Positions 43,700 to 55,991 of a stretch of DNA of 64,000 nucleotides are shown in pieces. This DNA comes from Massariosphaeria phaeospora (lineage: Eukaryota > Ascomycota > Dothideomycetes > Pleosporales), in assembly GCA_011032825.1 (NCBI GenBank), contig JAADJZ010000037.1:124001-188000 (forward strand), written 5' to 3'. The notes beneath the pieces are model-generated. The model had not been told where the DNA came from and searched no databases. It worked only from the letters and a program-made list of their open reading frames with translations. The translations under genes were made by a program, and so were the position numbers. Position 1 is the stretch's first letter, and every line of letters begins with the position of its first letter.

Positions 43700-46600
43700 C
43701 AATACTATGCTAGAATCTAGTAGCAGTTTGTAAAGTTTGTGTTTCGTTTTTATGTATTTTTGCTATTAGAGTAGCTTAACTATTTGACTAGGTATTTTTC
43801 TTAGTTATTTACAACTTAGTGTGCGATAAGTTTCTTAACTTTAAATTCGTTTTTTTTTTAGTTTCATAGCGAAAAGTTCGCTAGAGTAGCGTTTGTAAGT
43901 TAGCTAGTTTTAACAAAAATATGTAAAATACTAAGTAGATCTTTGCATCTTTAAGCAAGTTTAATTTGTAATTAACTAAGCTTTGTTGTTTTAATATTAA
44001 AAATAGTTTAACTTTGACGTTGTTTAGACTTTTGCTTAGTTATTTTGTGCACAAATTCTTTGTAAAGAGATAAACTCTATTCTCTTTCTTTAGCTAAAGT
44101 GCTATTTTTTGTTTTTAGTTAACATATAAAATGCTTTAGCATTGCACTATTTTAAGTTTACTTCGTAGTAACTTATATATTTTTTTAAGTTCTTTTACTA
44201 TTCTTGTAGCAGTTTTAGCTTTTGCGCTTAAAAATGCTCTTTTAAAAAAATGTAGGTATTTTTTGTAATTCGCGTAGTAAAGTGTTTGTTTTGTAAACTT
44301 AAACAACTTGTTGTTATACGCTAACTATGCTATTAGTAAAAGCTTTATTTAATTAGTTTGTTGTTCGTTGCTGTATATCCTTAGATATGTTTTTATAGTT
44401 TAATTTGTTCTTTTTATTTATTCGTTTGTTTGTAGATAATACGCTGTTAATAGCTTGCGTTTTGTTTTAATTGCGGCTAACAGAGTTGTCTAATAGTTTG
44501 ATGTAAAAAGCTTGTTTTTGTTACTAATAATTAATTTAAGTATTCTGTAGTATTAGATAAGTTGATTTAGAAAAATAAATTCTAGTTGTTGCGCAGTATA
44601 CGTGTTCTTAAAAAGTACTATTTTTGCGTACTTAGTAAATTAGTCAACTATAACTATAATAGCGTTGTAGGTTATTTTTGTAGTAGAGTTCTTTAACAAA
44701 AGCAGTTTTGTTACGAAATTTATAGAGATATTAGTTCAAAGCTTATTTAGTAGTTTTAGAGCTTGCATTTTTTCGTATTGTGCGTAAGTACTATGTTTGT
44801 TCTTTTAATAGTTTGCACATTTTTTGACAATTGCAGTAACTTTGTTTTTTATTCTGCTAAACTCGTAGTTTTGCTTAATAAGTTTTATTATTTGTGTAAT
44901 TTTAAAGTAACTGTAAACTAAGTTATTGTAATGTTGTTGTATAATTGCTTCTTGCAATTTTTTTAGAACTATAATTGTAGTCTTTAGAAGCACGTTTAGC
45001 GTTCTAGCTAGTTTTAGTAATTTGTTTTAGTTAACTTTAAGTATCGCAGTGTCGATAATTTTCTTTGTTTTAGTAATATTATGTTGTTAGCTAAAAGCAT
45101 TAGCTTTGCTGTTATTTTTTTTTAGTGTGTACACAATTTTGAACTTGTACTAGCCTAGCATTTTCAACTATCTAACTTGTTTTCAATTAAGTACTTTAGT
45201 AGTTGTAAAATTAACTAAGTTTTTGTAATTCGTAAGTATTATAAGTTTTAAGTAGCTTTTTGCGTATACTCTTTAATGCTGTAAGCATGCAATAATAGCT
45301 AGTAGCTCTTTGTCGTACACGTTGTATTATTTCTTAAGTTTTAAAAACTTGCGTAAGTAGTAAGCAATAAAGTGCTATTTGCCTTTGTGCAATTAACTAG
45401 CACATTTTTTTAGCGCGAAATCTAACGCGTTGGTTTTAAAGCGTAAAAGTTGTTTTGCTTAAAATATTTAAAAGCATAGTAAGCTAATGCTTGCGTTTTT
45501 AAGCTGTTAGAAAGTTTTTTCTACTTTTTTGCTTTATGCAAAAGCTGTATTCTTTCGCGTAAGCTTTGTTAAAAGTATAGCAATTTTCAAGTAATCTTTA
45601 ATAAACTAGCAATTAAAGTTTAAAAACTCTAAGAAAAATTGTGTTTCTTTAACGTTCTTAAGTTGTAGCTATTTTTTAACTACTTTAATTTTGTCTTCGC
45701 TTATGCGTACTTCGTTTGCTTTTACTACGTATTTAAAAAATGCAACTTCGCGCTTGTAGAATTCGCACTTTTTTAGTTTAAGTTAAAAGTTAAACTTGTT
45801 AAAGCACTTTAGTACTATTTTAACATGTTTAACATAGTTCTTTTAAGTTTTAAAATAGATAAAAAATTTGTTTAAATAAGCAACAACAAAGATATCTAAG
45901 TGCATTCTTAACACGTTGTTAATAAGCTTTTAAAAAGTTGCAAAAGCATTTGTAAGCTTAAATAGCATAATAGTGTATTCGTAGTGTTTGTATCTCGTTC
46001 AAAACGCTGTTTTCTATTTTTTACTTTTTTTAATTTTAATAAGGTAGTAACTATTTTGTAGGTTAAGCGCTGTAAAAACTTTTGCGTAGAATAATCAATT
46101 CTATAGTTCTATAATATTTAGTAAAAAGTATCAATTTTTAACTATAATGTTGTTAAGCTTTTAATAGTTAACACATAGTCGTAGTACGCTGTTCTTTTTT
46201 AGTACAAAAATAATTAAGTATTTTGCAAGTAACTGTAATAGTTGTATATAACTTTTTTTTAAGTTATTTTTTATGTAATTGCAAAGTGTGCTTAACTTTT
46301 TTTCTAATAGTCTATATATTAAGCTAAAAGTTAGTTGCTTTTTTTCTTGTAAAACAATTTTGTAGTTTTAAAGTTTGTGTTTTAGTAATGCTTTTGCATC
46401 TACTACTTTTTAAAAGAAATATCTAAACTCTTTATACTTGTAGAGTATTCTTAAAAGTGCGCTAGTTTTTTTCTTTACTCTAACTTGTTAATCTAAAAGC
46501 TTTGAGTTAGTATTTGTTAAGTTAAACTTTTGTATTTTAAAGCTGTCCTTTGTTAATGCAATTACGTTAATTGTTTTTTTATTTGCTATTAAACTTTGCT

Positions 46601-48700
46601 AATGCGCAGGCATAGTGTTAGAAGCGCTGTTCTTACAATACTCTAGCAAAAGCGTGTTTTTCTTTTAGTTAATCTAAGAATTGTGCTTTTTTAACTAAAA
46701 AAGTTTTAAAATAATATTGTAAATAGCTAGTTTAAAAACGTTAAAAGCTAACTTTTTTTAGTATTGTTTGATGTGCAATAGTACGTTACTTATTTTGTAT
46801 GTAACTACTAGTTGTGCTTGTATAAACTATCCGTTAGCACTAGCAAGTAAATAAAGCTATTGTTTCTTTAGTAAGTGTAAACTAGCTACAAATACTGTTT
46901 AAGCAAAAACAAAGTTATTCTAAGCTTCTATATTAATTAAAGCTTTTATTAAGTAACTATTAAGTTTTACTAAGAGCTTAATCTATTCTGCTAAGTTAAT
47001 TACGTTAATTTGTTTAACTCTAAAGTTAAGCGTTGCTAGCCTAAAAAAAACTTCGTACTAAATTTATTAGCTTTTTTGAAAATCTAATGCTGTGCGTAGT
47101 TAGAGTGTAAGTAGGTTTGCTATTAAGCTTAAGTACAGTTGTTGTTTATAAGCATTCGCATTGCAAGTAGTTTCGCTAAGTTGTTTTTTCTAAAAAAGTG
47201 CAATATGTTGCGTTTGTTTTATAAGTAGTATTCGCAAGTGTTGTTCTTGCAGTTAAACTACTTTTAAAAGCAAAATTAGCTTTTTCTTTTAGAAAACTAT
47301 TTCGTGCCTTGCTTGTTAAAGTAATAAGTAAAATAGTAGTTGTAAAAGCACACTATTTATAACATTTTCGCGTGTTTTAGATTTTAGTAGTTTAGGTAGT
47401 ACTATAGTTTGTAAGAGTTTGCGTTGTTGCATTTTCTTTCAAAGCATTATCGAGATTCTTTTGCTACTTTATTGTGCTAGTATTTCTTAGTAGCTAATTT
47501 GTTTAGATCTAAAAGTAAAATGTTTTCTTTAAAGCGTTTTGTTTTTTTAAGCTTTTAATAGATTTCTTGTTTGTTTTTCTTTGTAAGCTATTAGTTAGGC
47601 TTGTTAAAATATTTTTACACTACTTCGTTGTAATCGAGTACATTGTCTTAAAGTAGAGTATTAAATTAATAGATTCTTTGTACTCGTTTTTTTCTAATAA
47701 TCTAATCTCTATGTTTTGTAGTGTTTAGTAGATTTAATTGCTTATCTAGTAACTTATATTTTTTGTCTATTAAAAAGTTAGTATCGTTACAAAGCAATTT
47801 TTCTTTAGCTAAACTTGTTTTTTTAGGCAACTGTTCTTTCTAACTCTTAACATCTATAAAAGTAATTACTTTTTATTCTTTATTAGTACTACTCGTAGCA
47901 TTGAACAGTACGTTTAACTATTAAACAACTTTGTTTTTTTAGTAACAGTTGCTAGAGATGTAACTTAGCTTGCTACAATTATAGTAAGTCCTTGTTTCTT
48001 TGCTATACTTTAATTATTTGTTAATTAGTTTGCTTTTGTTAAAGTTGTTAAAGTGTATAAGTTTGTATTTTTAAGCTAAGTTGTATACACTTGCTAGGCG
48101 CAAGTGTTGAGTTTGCACTTAACGCTAGCTAATGTTAAGTATATAACTTTTATTGCTTTTTAGTGCGTAGAACTTTGCTTTAGCTCGCGTTTTAATCGCA
48201 AGTTCGTACAACTTATTGTCAAAGCAAATTGATTTTTTAATTAAGTTGTCTAAAGTATCTGTAGCTGCTCTAGAGCGCATTAGTTCTACTTTAACGTTAT
48301 TTTTTAGCCTTTGCTTGTACATGCGCATAAGTGCTTTGTCGTTTTAGTTAGTCTAAATAGAGTACTGTTAAAATAGGTTAGCGTAGTTTTTAGCTAACTT
48401 AGTCTAGCGCATTTGTTAAATAGTTTTTTTTGCAATAGCGAGTTTGTTAGCAATTGCATAAAATTGTTGCAGCTTGTTTTTAAATACAGCGCGATTTTTG
48501 AACATGCGTGTAATTATGTCTTTGTCGTTGTTGCTATTTAAGTATTTTTTTAAGTAAAGTTAAATCTACTTAAAAGCTGTTTTTTTTATGTAAAAAGCTA
48601 TTAGAAATGCCTTGTTAATGTTGTCGACGTAGTTATCTTTGAACTTAAAAAAAAAGTTAAACTAGAGTAACTAGTTCTCTAACTTCAAGCGATTTTTATA
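43700..48700 (-). pseudogene. RIP-degraded gag-pol of El4
   Basis: The minus strand shows gag at about 48125-48700 (KNNVKVELMRSRAATDTLDN followed by LIKKSICFDNKLYELA, typical of the retrotransposon gag domain), reverse transcriptase at about 45700-46300 (LDIFVVAYLNKFF, with the YLDD motif destroyed), and the zinc-binding start of integrase at 44805-45000 (YNNLVYSYFKI, then LIKQNYEFSRIKNKVTAIVK). Some open stretches of 60-70 codons survive but none is a functional gene. Confidence 0.8.
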
Positions 48701-48980
48701 GTAAAAGTTAAGCTTTGCTACTTTCGTACCGCTAGTGCGAGTATAAAAAGAAGTAGTTATTAAAGTATTATTTATCTTAAGAGTTTTTAATATGTAAAAG
48801 CTAAGCAAACTTAGAAAAGTTGTTTATTAAGCTTAAGTTAGTTCTTAAAGAATAAGTAAGTTTAATAGACTAAAAAAGTAGTATAGCGTTTTGTACTAAA
48901 GCAGTAGTAAGCTTCGTTTTGCAAAGAGTATAAAAGTTAAAGTAAAAGTTAACTTGTAGATTGTAAAATTGAAAACAATA

Positions 48981-50859
48981 ACGTAGATTTCTAGCGAGTT
49001 GCTTACCTAAGCGAGTTGCTTACTTGCGCTAAGCTTTCTACTAATACCTACTTTTTTTTTTTTACTACGCAATAGCTTAACTACACAACGCGCTACGCGC
49101 TTCAAACGAAAGCTAAATATAGCTTGCGATTTAGGCTATTTAACGCAACGCAACACTTTTTTAGCAACGCGCTGCATTAATCTACAACGTTTTTTAAAAA
49201 ACACTAAGCAATTAGCTTGCTAGAAAACTTCTACAACGCGATTGCATACTTAACTTAATAAAGCTTTGTTTAACAAAAAACACAGTAATTAAAAAGTATG
49301 CTATTAACTTTAACGCGCAAAGCTTTCTACTTAAGCTTGCTAAGTTAGAGAATAAAGCTAACCTACTACTCGCAGCGCGAAGCTAGCTACTAGTTAAAAA
49401 AAACTAGGTTACGTCGTTCGTTAGGCGTTACTCTAAGCTTCAAATTAAGTTTAATTAAAAGTACAACTATAAAAAAGCTCTTTGTAAAGATTTTAAGCTT
49501 GTAGCTAACTAGTTTAGACTTGTAGCAAACATAAAAGCTAAGTACAACGTAGTAAACGAGAATACTTACAACTTTAATAAAACGAGCTTTATAATAGGCT
49601 AGATTTTAACGAGTATAGTAATTACTAGCTTAGAGCGTTAAGAACAGCTAAAAATAGTACAGCAAAGTAATAGAAAGTAGACAACAGTAGTACAAAGCGT
49701 TAACGCAATAGAGTAAGCTATTCTACTTTTTATTATTTTTTAAAGCAAAAACTACTTCTTTGCTTAGTACGAGAAAGATAGCTTACTTTGCAACTAGGTT
49801 ATTGCAGTTTCTAAAAACAGCTAGACAAACAACGAGCTAGGTTTAGAGTAGTTAAAGCACTTTAACGCCTATACAAAGAAACGTACTGTTAGAATAGTAC
49901 GTTTACTTTTTATTAACAGCTATAAAAGCTATAACTCGCTCGCTTTCTAGTAGTACTACAAGAATAACAGCATTATTACTTTTTGCATGCTTCTTTACTC
50001 GTTGCACTTTCTGCAGCTTCTTAATGTTAGCTATTTTGCGCTTTTAAAAAAAGCGTACGGCTGCTAAGCCAAGAATCTAATGCGCAACTAAATTAACTAC
50101 ATTACTAAACTTAAGTTCTTGCTATGCTTTATTAGCGCTTACAACGCTTTTATTACAAAAAGCAATATTTAAAAAAGCTTTTAAAGTGCTAAATTAGTTC
50201 TATTCAACTTAGAAGCAGTAATTTCGAAGCTTAACGTGCAACTTTGCACTTTACTATTACCTACTATAGAAAACAGTTTCTAGCAGTCTCAAACTCTAAG
50301 CAATACTTTAAAATTTAAGTCGCAATTAACGCAAATTTGAGAGAAAATTTAAAGGCATGTAGATAGCTTTTTTACTTTAATAGTTAATACTTTTGCAAAG
50401 CTTTTTAAAGGCGCAAAGTATGCAGCAGCTTCTGTGCTACTACTGCGCAACTAAGTTGCTAAACTTTAAACTACTAACAAAGCTTTCTCGCAACAAAAAT
50501 CGCACAAGAGAAAGCGTGTGCAGCAAGAAAGTACTTTTATAGTTAAAAAAAGCGTGCGCTTAACAGCTCTTAAAGCGTTTAAAGCGCGTAGTAATAAAAA
50601 AAAAGCAAAAAAAAGCTTGTAGTAATGCTAGTAATTAGAGCAGCTAGCTTTTAAAACGCTGTAAACGTTGCAGCAAGCTAAAGCACAATAAGCGCACGTG
50701 TAAGTTAGATGCAGTAGTTAATTCTAAGTAATTTAAGTTATTTTAACTTATACTAGGTGCTAGAGAGAAAGTAGTAGAAAGAAAAAAGTAGGTAGTAGAA
50801 AGAAAGCTTAGCGCAAGTAAGTAACTCGCTTAGGTAAGCAACTCGCTAAGAATCTACGT
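48981..50859 (+). mobile_element. Fot1/pogo-like DNA transposon El5, 1879 bp
   Basis: Terminal inverted repeats of about 60 bp begin ACGTAGATT and contain GCGAGTTGCTTACCTAA followed by a near-repeat GCGAGTTGCTTACTTGCGC. TA duplications lie at 48979-48980 and 50860-50861. It is the youngest resolvable layer of this nest (inside El4, inside El3, inside El2, inside Y), yet it is itself RIP-mutated. Confidence 0.92.
49090..50720 (+). pseudogene. RIP-degraded Fot1-like transposase of El5
   Basis: Long homologous stretches read on the plus strand: the region before the catalytic core (FNKTSFIIG, with Asp-to-Asn at the expected first catalytic acid), NELGLE (49831-49848) followed by LKHFNAYTKKRTVRIVRLLF (49855-49914), then LLYSLHFLQLLNVSYFALLK where the family has PPHSSHLLQPLDV, and KAYGC followed by KNLMRN. 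A basic C-terminal region follows (KSVRLTALKAFKARSNKKKA). Many TAG/TAA codons replace CAG/CAA. Not functional. Confidence 0.85.
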
Positions 50860-51199
50860 TAAGCTATAAAAGTTTATTGTTTTAACTATATACGTAAGCG
50901 TGCTTTGTATAATCTATTTACTCTCGCAAAGCCGTTAGATTAATAAAAGTACTTTTAATCTTTTGCTTTTGAGGTGCTATAGAGAGCACGAGATTAGTTA
51001 AAGCATATAAAAAAGCTATGTTGTTAAGAAAAGTTCCTAGCTTACGCGCTAAGCTTATTTAAAGTATAACTATGCTTTGTTACTTTAAACGCTAAAGTAA
51101 AAGCATTTTCTTTTTTTAGCAGCTTAGCAAATTGTTGATTGTAACAATTCGCTTTTTTCTTTGCTTAGAGCTAGATTAAGTCTATTTTGTAACTATGCT

Positions 51200-54100
51200 A
51201 GAAAAAGAAAAAGCTTACCTTTGTTAACACTGCTTTTTATTTTCGAATTGCGATTTGTACGATAGAGCATAGCTGCGCCTAGTTTTTCTAGTTCTAGTTT
51301 ACAAACGGCTTTAAAATAGTTTTAATTATTAAATTTGCTTTTTTTGTAGCTTCGTTAGTTTCTAGGTAAAAAGCTGTTGAGAGCTGTTTTGTTATTTCTA
51401 GCTTTGCGCGAAGTGTTTTTTAAAAGTTGCTTACAAATTGTGCTTTTTAGTTAAAAACAATAGCGTTAAAGAGCTAGTAGTAGGCTACTACTTTTTCGAT
51501 AAATACCTTTGCTACAGTTGCTGCGTTGATTTTTGCTATAGAGATTAAGATTATATTCTTGCTTAATTAGTTTGTAATAACTAGTAGGTTTGTACATCCG
51601 TTGCTTTTTAGTAGGTTAGTAATAAAATCTATAGAAAGTTCTTTCTAGATTCTGTCTAAAACGAAAAGCAAGCGAAGAAAACTACTTTTTATTTTTTACT
51701 ATAGTTTCGCTCGTTTACACGCATCGCAGTTGGCAATGTACTATTAAGTGTTCAAGCTTATTCCTAGCTAGAAGAAATTTCTTTTTAGAATATTATAAGT
51801 ATTTTTTCTACTAGAGTACTTTGCGATAGGTAAGTTATAGGCTTTGAAAATTAATCTAGTACGCAGTTAATACGTTTTCGGCACCTATTTTCTTTTTCTA
51901 TAAAAAAAAACTATTGTTTTTAACAGCGCAATTTGCTAAGAACGCTTTTAATTAAAAGCTTAAAAGAAACTTTCTACGAGTACTTTCTTTAGTTTAGCTT
52001 TTTTTTACGGCCTCTAAGGCTTTCTAGTACAAATTGTTTTCTCGAACTTCTCTATTTCAAAGTTTATCTAAAAACAACTTTTTTGTATTATTCTCAAAAT
52101 TATTCTTTGTACTATAGAGCGAGAACGCGCAGATTACGCTTTAAGTTTTTTTTTGTAATATTATTCTCGTTTAACACACTAGCTAGTTTAAGAAGTTAAA
52201 ATTTACAGCTTTTTAGCTAGACATTGTTCTTGTTTTAAAAGAAATTCTACTTCTTTCGTAAAAAAGCGTTTGCTTTTTTATTAGCTGCTTTAGAGCGGTA
52301 CACAAACTTTAAGTTGTATTTAGAAAAAATATTCGCCTAGCGAATATGTTGCTTTGTTAGTAACTTCGCTGTAGTAAAGTACAGAAAGTTTTTGTAATTA
52401 GTATAAATCGTAATTTTTAGCACTACTTTAAGCTTTGCTTTTTATTTAGTAATGCATTTAATTACTACTAATAATTTCTTGTTGTAAATAGTGTAGTTAG
52501 ACTTTGCAAGTAACATTTTAGCAAAGTAGTAAGCTACTACTTGCTACAAGTTGTTTTTTGCTTTTTAAAAAAGCGCTTTTTTAGTAGCTATTTCTAAAGC
52601 GTTTGCTTCGATAGCGGTTTCTAAATCGAGGTTAAAATAAGCTAATAACAGCTTAGATATAAACTTTTTTTTAAGCGTGTCAAACGCTTTTCGTTGTTTA
52701 AGCTCTTAACAAAATTCAACGCTTTTTCTCGTTAACTTTGTTAGTAAAAAAACAATTGCAAAAAAAGCGCAAATAAACTGCTAGTAAAAGTTTGCAAAAC
52801 TAACAAAGCTTTGCACTTTTTTAACTAAAGCTAAAGCTTTCTATTTAAAAATCGCGCAGACTTTTTTTAAATTTATGCTAATTTCTTTGCCTACCTTGAT
52901 AATAAAACTAAAATATTTAGTTTTAGTTACTTCAAACTCGCATTTCTTAATATCGAGTTGTAACTTTGCTTTTTTTAACTTGTTAACAACTTTTTTAACA
53001 CGTTGCTAGTAGTTCTTTTAAAAATCTTTAAAGTAAATAAGTACATTATCTAAGTATGCAAAAGCGTTAACGTTAATGTAATTACGTAGAGTGTAGTTAA
53101 TAAACTACTAGAACGTACTTAAAACGTTAGCAAGGCTAAATAAGCAAACTATCTATTCGTACAATTTAAATCTTGTACAGAAAGCTGTTTTCTACTTGTT
53201 TTCTTTAGCAATTTAAACTTTGTAAAAGGCCTAGATAACATTTAGCTTAGTAAACTATTTAGCTTAGCTAATCTAATTCAAAGTTTCGTAAATTAAAGGC
53301 AGCGAGTATTGGTTTTTTTTTGTAATAGCGTTAAGCGCTTAATAGTCTACGCAAAAGCGTAGCTCTTTACTAAGTTTTTTTGCAAACAACACTAGCGCTC
53401 TAGCCTAGAAGCAACTTACTTTAATAAACTCGCAATTTAAATGCGCAGTAAGCTGCTTTTACAAAACTAATAGTTTGTTTTTAAACATGTTATACAAAAG
53501 TCTCTATAGAACCTCTGCTTTTTTTTTATTCTTTTTAATTAATTCGATGCCGTAGTTTATTAGGCTTTGGTAAAGAAATAATTTGTTAGCTTTAGACTAC
53601 ATAAACGCTGTATACTAATTTTTCATTTAGTTAAGCAGCGTTAAGCGTAGGTTAACTACTACTTTAGTTTAAAAAGCTTTCTAAATGTTCGCTATAAACG
53701 CAGCGAAGATTTTAACGCTAAAGTTTTTTTTTTTAAACTACTGCATTATTATTTTAAACGCGGCTGCGAACACCTGCTAGGGCTTTTGTTTAAGCTTTTT
53801 TCTTCTCTAGCTCCGCACGCGTGTTTTGGTTGAATAGATAAAAATTAATTTCTTCGCTAAAGCTAGCGTTATCTAGCTTTCGTTTATTTATAAGCGCTTT
53901 AGAATAATATTGTATTTGTTATTCTTAGTTATAACGTACGCTTAAACTATTTGTTCGTACTCGTTTAGGTTTATTGTAAACTAAGTAGCTTTCGTAACTT
54001 TAACAACTTGTTCGCTAATGCCTACTACAAGCTTTTCTTTTATTAAAATACGTAAAAAACAGTTTTTTTTACAAAACTTTTTACTAACTAGACTATAGGT

Positions 54101-55600
54101 AGTGCACCTAGAGTTAAGCATTGCTAAAGCGAAAATAAATTAATTAATAATTGCATGTACTGTAAGTAGTTTCTCGTTTAGCTAGCGCTAGCAAAACTTT
54201 AGAAACTTATCTAATAAAGAAACTATGTTCTTTTTCTACTACTTTTTACCGCGCTTTTAGTTAAAAGTGTTTAGTTTTTTAAGTTTTTAGACTTAAAGAC
54301 TTTTTCAACTTTTGCCGTTGTTTTAACTAGTTTAAAAGTTGCTTTTTAAGTTGTAGCGAGCTTTTTTAAAGTTGCAAGCTTATATTTATTAAACATGTAA
54401 GTTGCTAAACTACATTAAAAGCAAAAGTAATTCTTTTGTTGTTTTGTTATTTTTGCGTTGTTTGCTTATTTGGCTTGCTTTTTTTTCTTGTTGTTAGTAG
54501 CTGCTCGAACTGCCTAGGTAGTAGCTTTAGTTGTTAGCTTCTAGTCTATAGCTTTTGTGTTGCTTATTAATTAATTTAGTATTATTCGCTACTAGTTGTT
54601 TGCTTTCGCGCGGTTTAGGTTTTCTTTAATCTAAGTAACTCGTTTTATTAGGTTCTAGAGTTGCTATGCTAGAAAAACAATAACGCTAACTATTTTGTTT
54701 TGTAGATTAGCACGAAGCTTTGCTTTGTACTAGTTCTTTAATGTAGCTACGTTGCTTATTATTTTTGCGTTGTACGCAAGACGCATGAATTCTTTATTGT
54801 ACTTTTAAAAAGACATTTTCTTCTGCTTAAAAGCGAAGAGTTGGTTAAGCGCTTTTTGCGCTCGCATGTAGTTCTAGTAGTACTTGTTAAAGTACTTTTA
54901 GAACTTTTTTGCTATTTCGTTATAGTATTTCTAATACTAAGCGAGTTTAGTAGTAGCTGCTTGCTTTATTAAACAGTTGTAGATATAGCCGCATAAGTTC
55001 TCAATTAAATTCTTGTTATTAAGCATTTTGTTTTCTACTTAGACTTTGAACTGTCTATAGTCTAATTTTGTTCTATTGAACTAAGCTAGGTTAGGCATTT
55101 TATTGCGCTTTGTAATTAGCATAAAAGCTTTTGAAATAGTAAAAGAAGTTAGCGGTGTTGCTAAAGCAGCTTTCTTTTTCTTTTAGAGAATTTAAACTTA
55201 ATTTTGCAGTATTTCAATAAGTGCCTAAACTCTCGTACTCTCGTTATTAACTAGCTGCTTAGAATTTAAAAGTTCTGCGAGAACTAGCTTTGCTGCTAGT
55301 AGCTAATTATTTGTTACTTTTTTAAGTAGTTTTATTACGAGTTTTGCAACGAATATTTTTATATATGTAGCTTTCGCTGTATTAAAACGAATCTCTTAAG
55401 TTTTTACATTAATTTTGTCGTTGTTTATTAGCTCTCGTAGAGCTTTTTTAATTGCTTTGCTACTTTAGCTTTCGCTTTCTAGCCTGCGAGCTTCTACAAC
55501 TAGCATCTAAATATACTCATTCTAAGTGCTGTCTATTGTAGCAATTTAGTTTTAAAAACTTTTTTCGCTGCGTTGTAAAGTTTTTTAGAAGTTGTTTTTA
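51200..55600 (-). pseudogene. RIP-degraded gag-pol of El3
   Basis: On the minus strand the reverse transcriptase is clear at about 52650-53300: FINYTLRNYINVNAFAYLDN followed by VLIYFKD (YLDD now YLDN), LQLDIKKCEFEVTKTKYFSF and FVSFANFYQFI-type motifs. RNase H follows (ANALEIATKKALFQK), then integrase remnants at about 51250-52250. Gag would lie at about 53900-55600 but is poorly recognisable. The remaining pol 3' part lies left of El4 (41999-42690). Different family from El1/El2 and El4. Confidence 0.78.
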
Positions 55601-55669
55601 ACTTCTAAAAGTGTTGTACTCTTTAAAAATCTCACGATCTTTACTACGTAGAGATTAATCAAATTCAAA

Positions 55670-55986
55670 TAAAAGAAAATTGCCAAAGATAGCTAGTTCC
55701 AATGTAGAATATAATAAATTTAATAAAGTTTATCTATAGCAAAAGCAAAGCAACTCTATATACTTTTTGCTAGGCAGCTATTAGTACTCTACCAAAAGCT
55801 ATTAGTGCTTTACTAAAAGTCTAAAGCGTTTGTAGCCGTAGGCAATATATCGTTAATATACTAAGCTAACGAGCCTACGAAGCTTACCTAGAAAAGTACG
55901 AAATTCACCTAAGCGCTATATATTAGCGTTGAAATCTACTAAAGTTCTACGACTAAAGCAATTTATAAAGCTTTTAGCTTATTACA
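55670..55986 (-). repeat. El3 5' LTR
   Basis: 317 bp, followed by the GTACT duplication. Matches 41682-41998 with transitions. Confidence 0.92.
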
Positions 55987-55991
55987 GTACT

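Larger units (their letters stand above)
42697..51146 (-). mobile_element. Ty3/gypsy LTR retrotransposon El4, inserted in El3
   Basis: The left LTR 42697-43169 is 473 bp. The right LTR is 48793-48980 plus 50862-51146, also 473 bp once El5 is removed. Both start TGTAAAAGCTAAGC and end GATTGTAACA. The target duplication ATCCG (42692-42696) / ATTCG (51147-51151) differs by one RIP-type change. Net length is about 6.57 kb; reads on the minus strand. Confidence 0.92.
48793..51146 (-). repeat. El4 5' LTR, interrupted by El5
   Basis: 188 bp plus 285 bp on the two sides of El5. Joining at the duplicated TA restores the uninterrupted sequence seen in the left LTR (CAATAAGTTATAAAAG region). Confidence 0.9.
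41682..55986 (-). mobile_element. Ty3/gypsy LTR retrotransposon El3, inserted in the El2 integrase
   Basis: Two 317-bp LTRs (41682-41998 and 55670-55986), starting TGAAAGGAAATTGCC (left) or TAAAAGAAAATTGCC (right) and ending CTTATTACA. A perfect 5-bp target duplication GTACT lies at 41677-41681 and 55987-55991. Without El4 it is about 5.85 kb. A T-rich tract inside the left LTR (about 42004-42013) marks the polypurine tract, so it reads on the minus strand. Confidence 0.92.
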
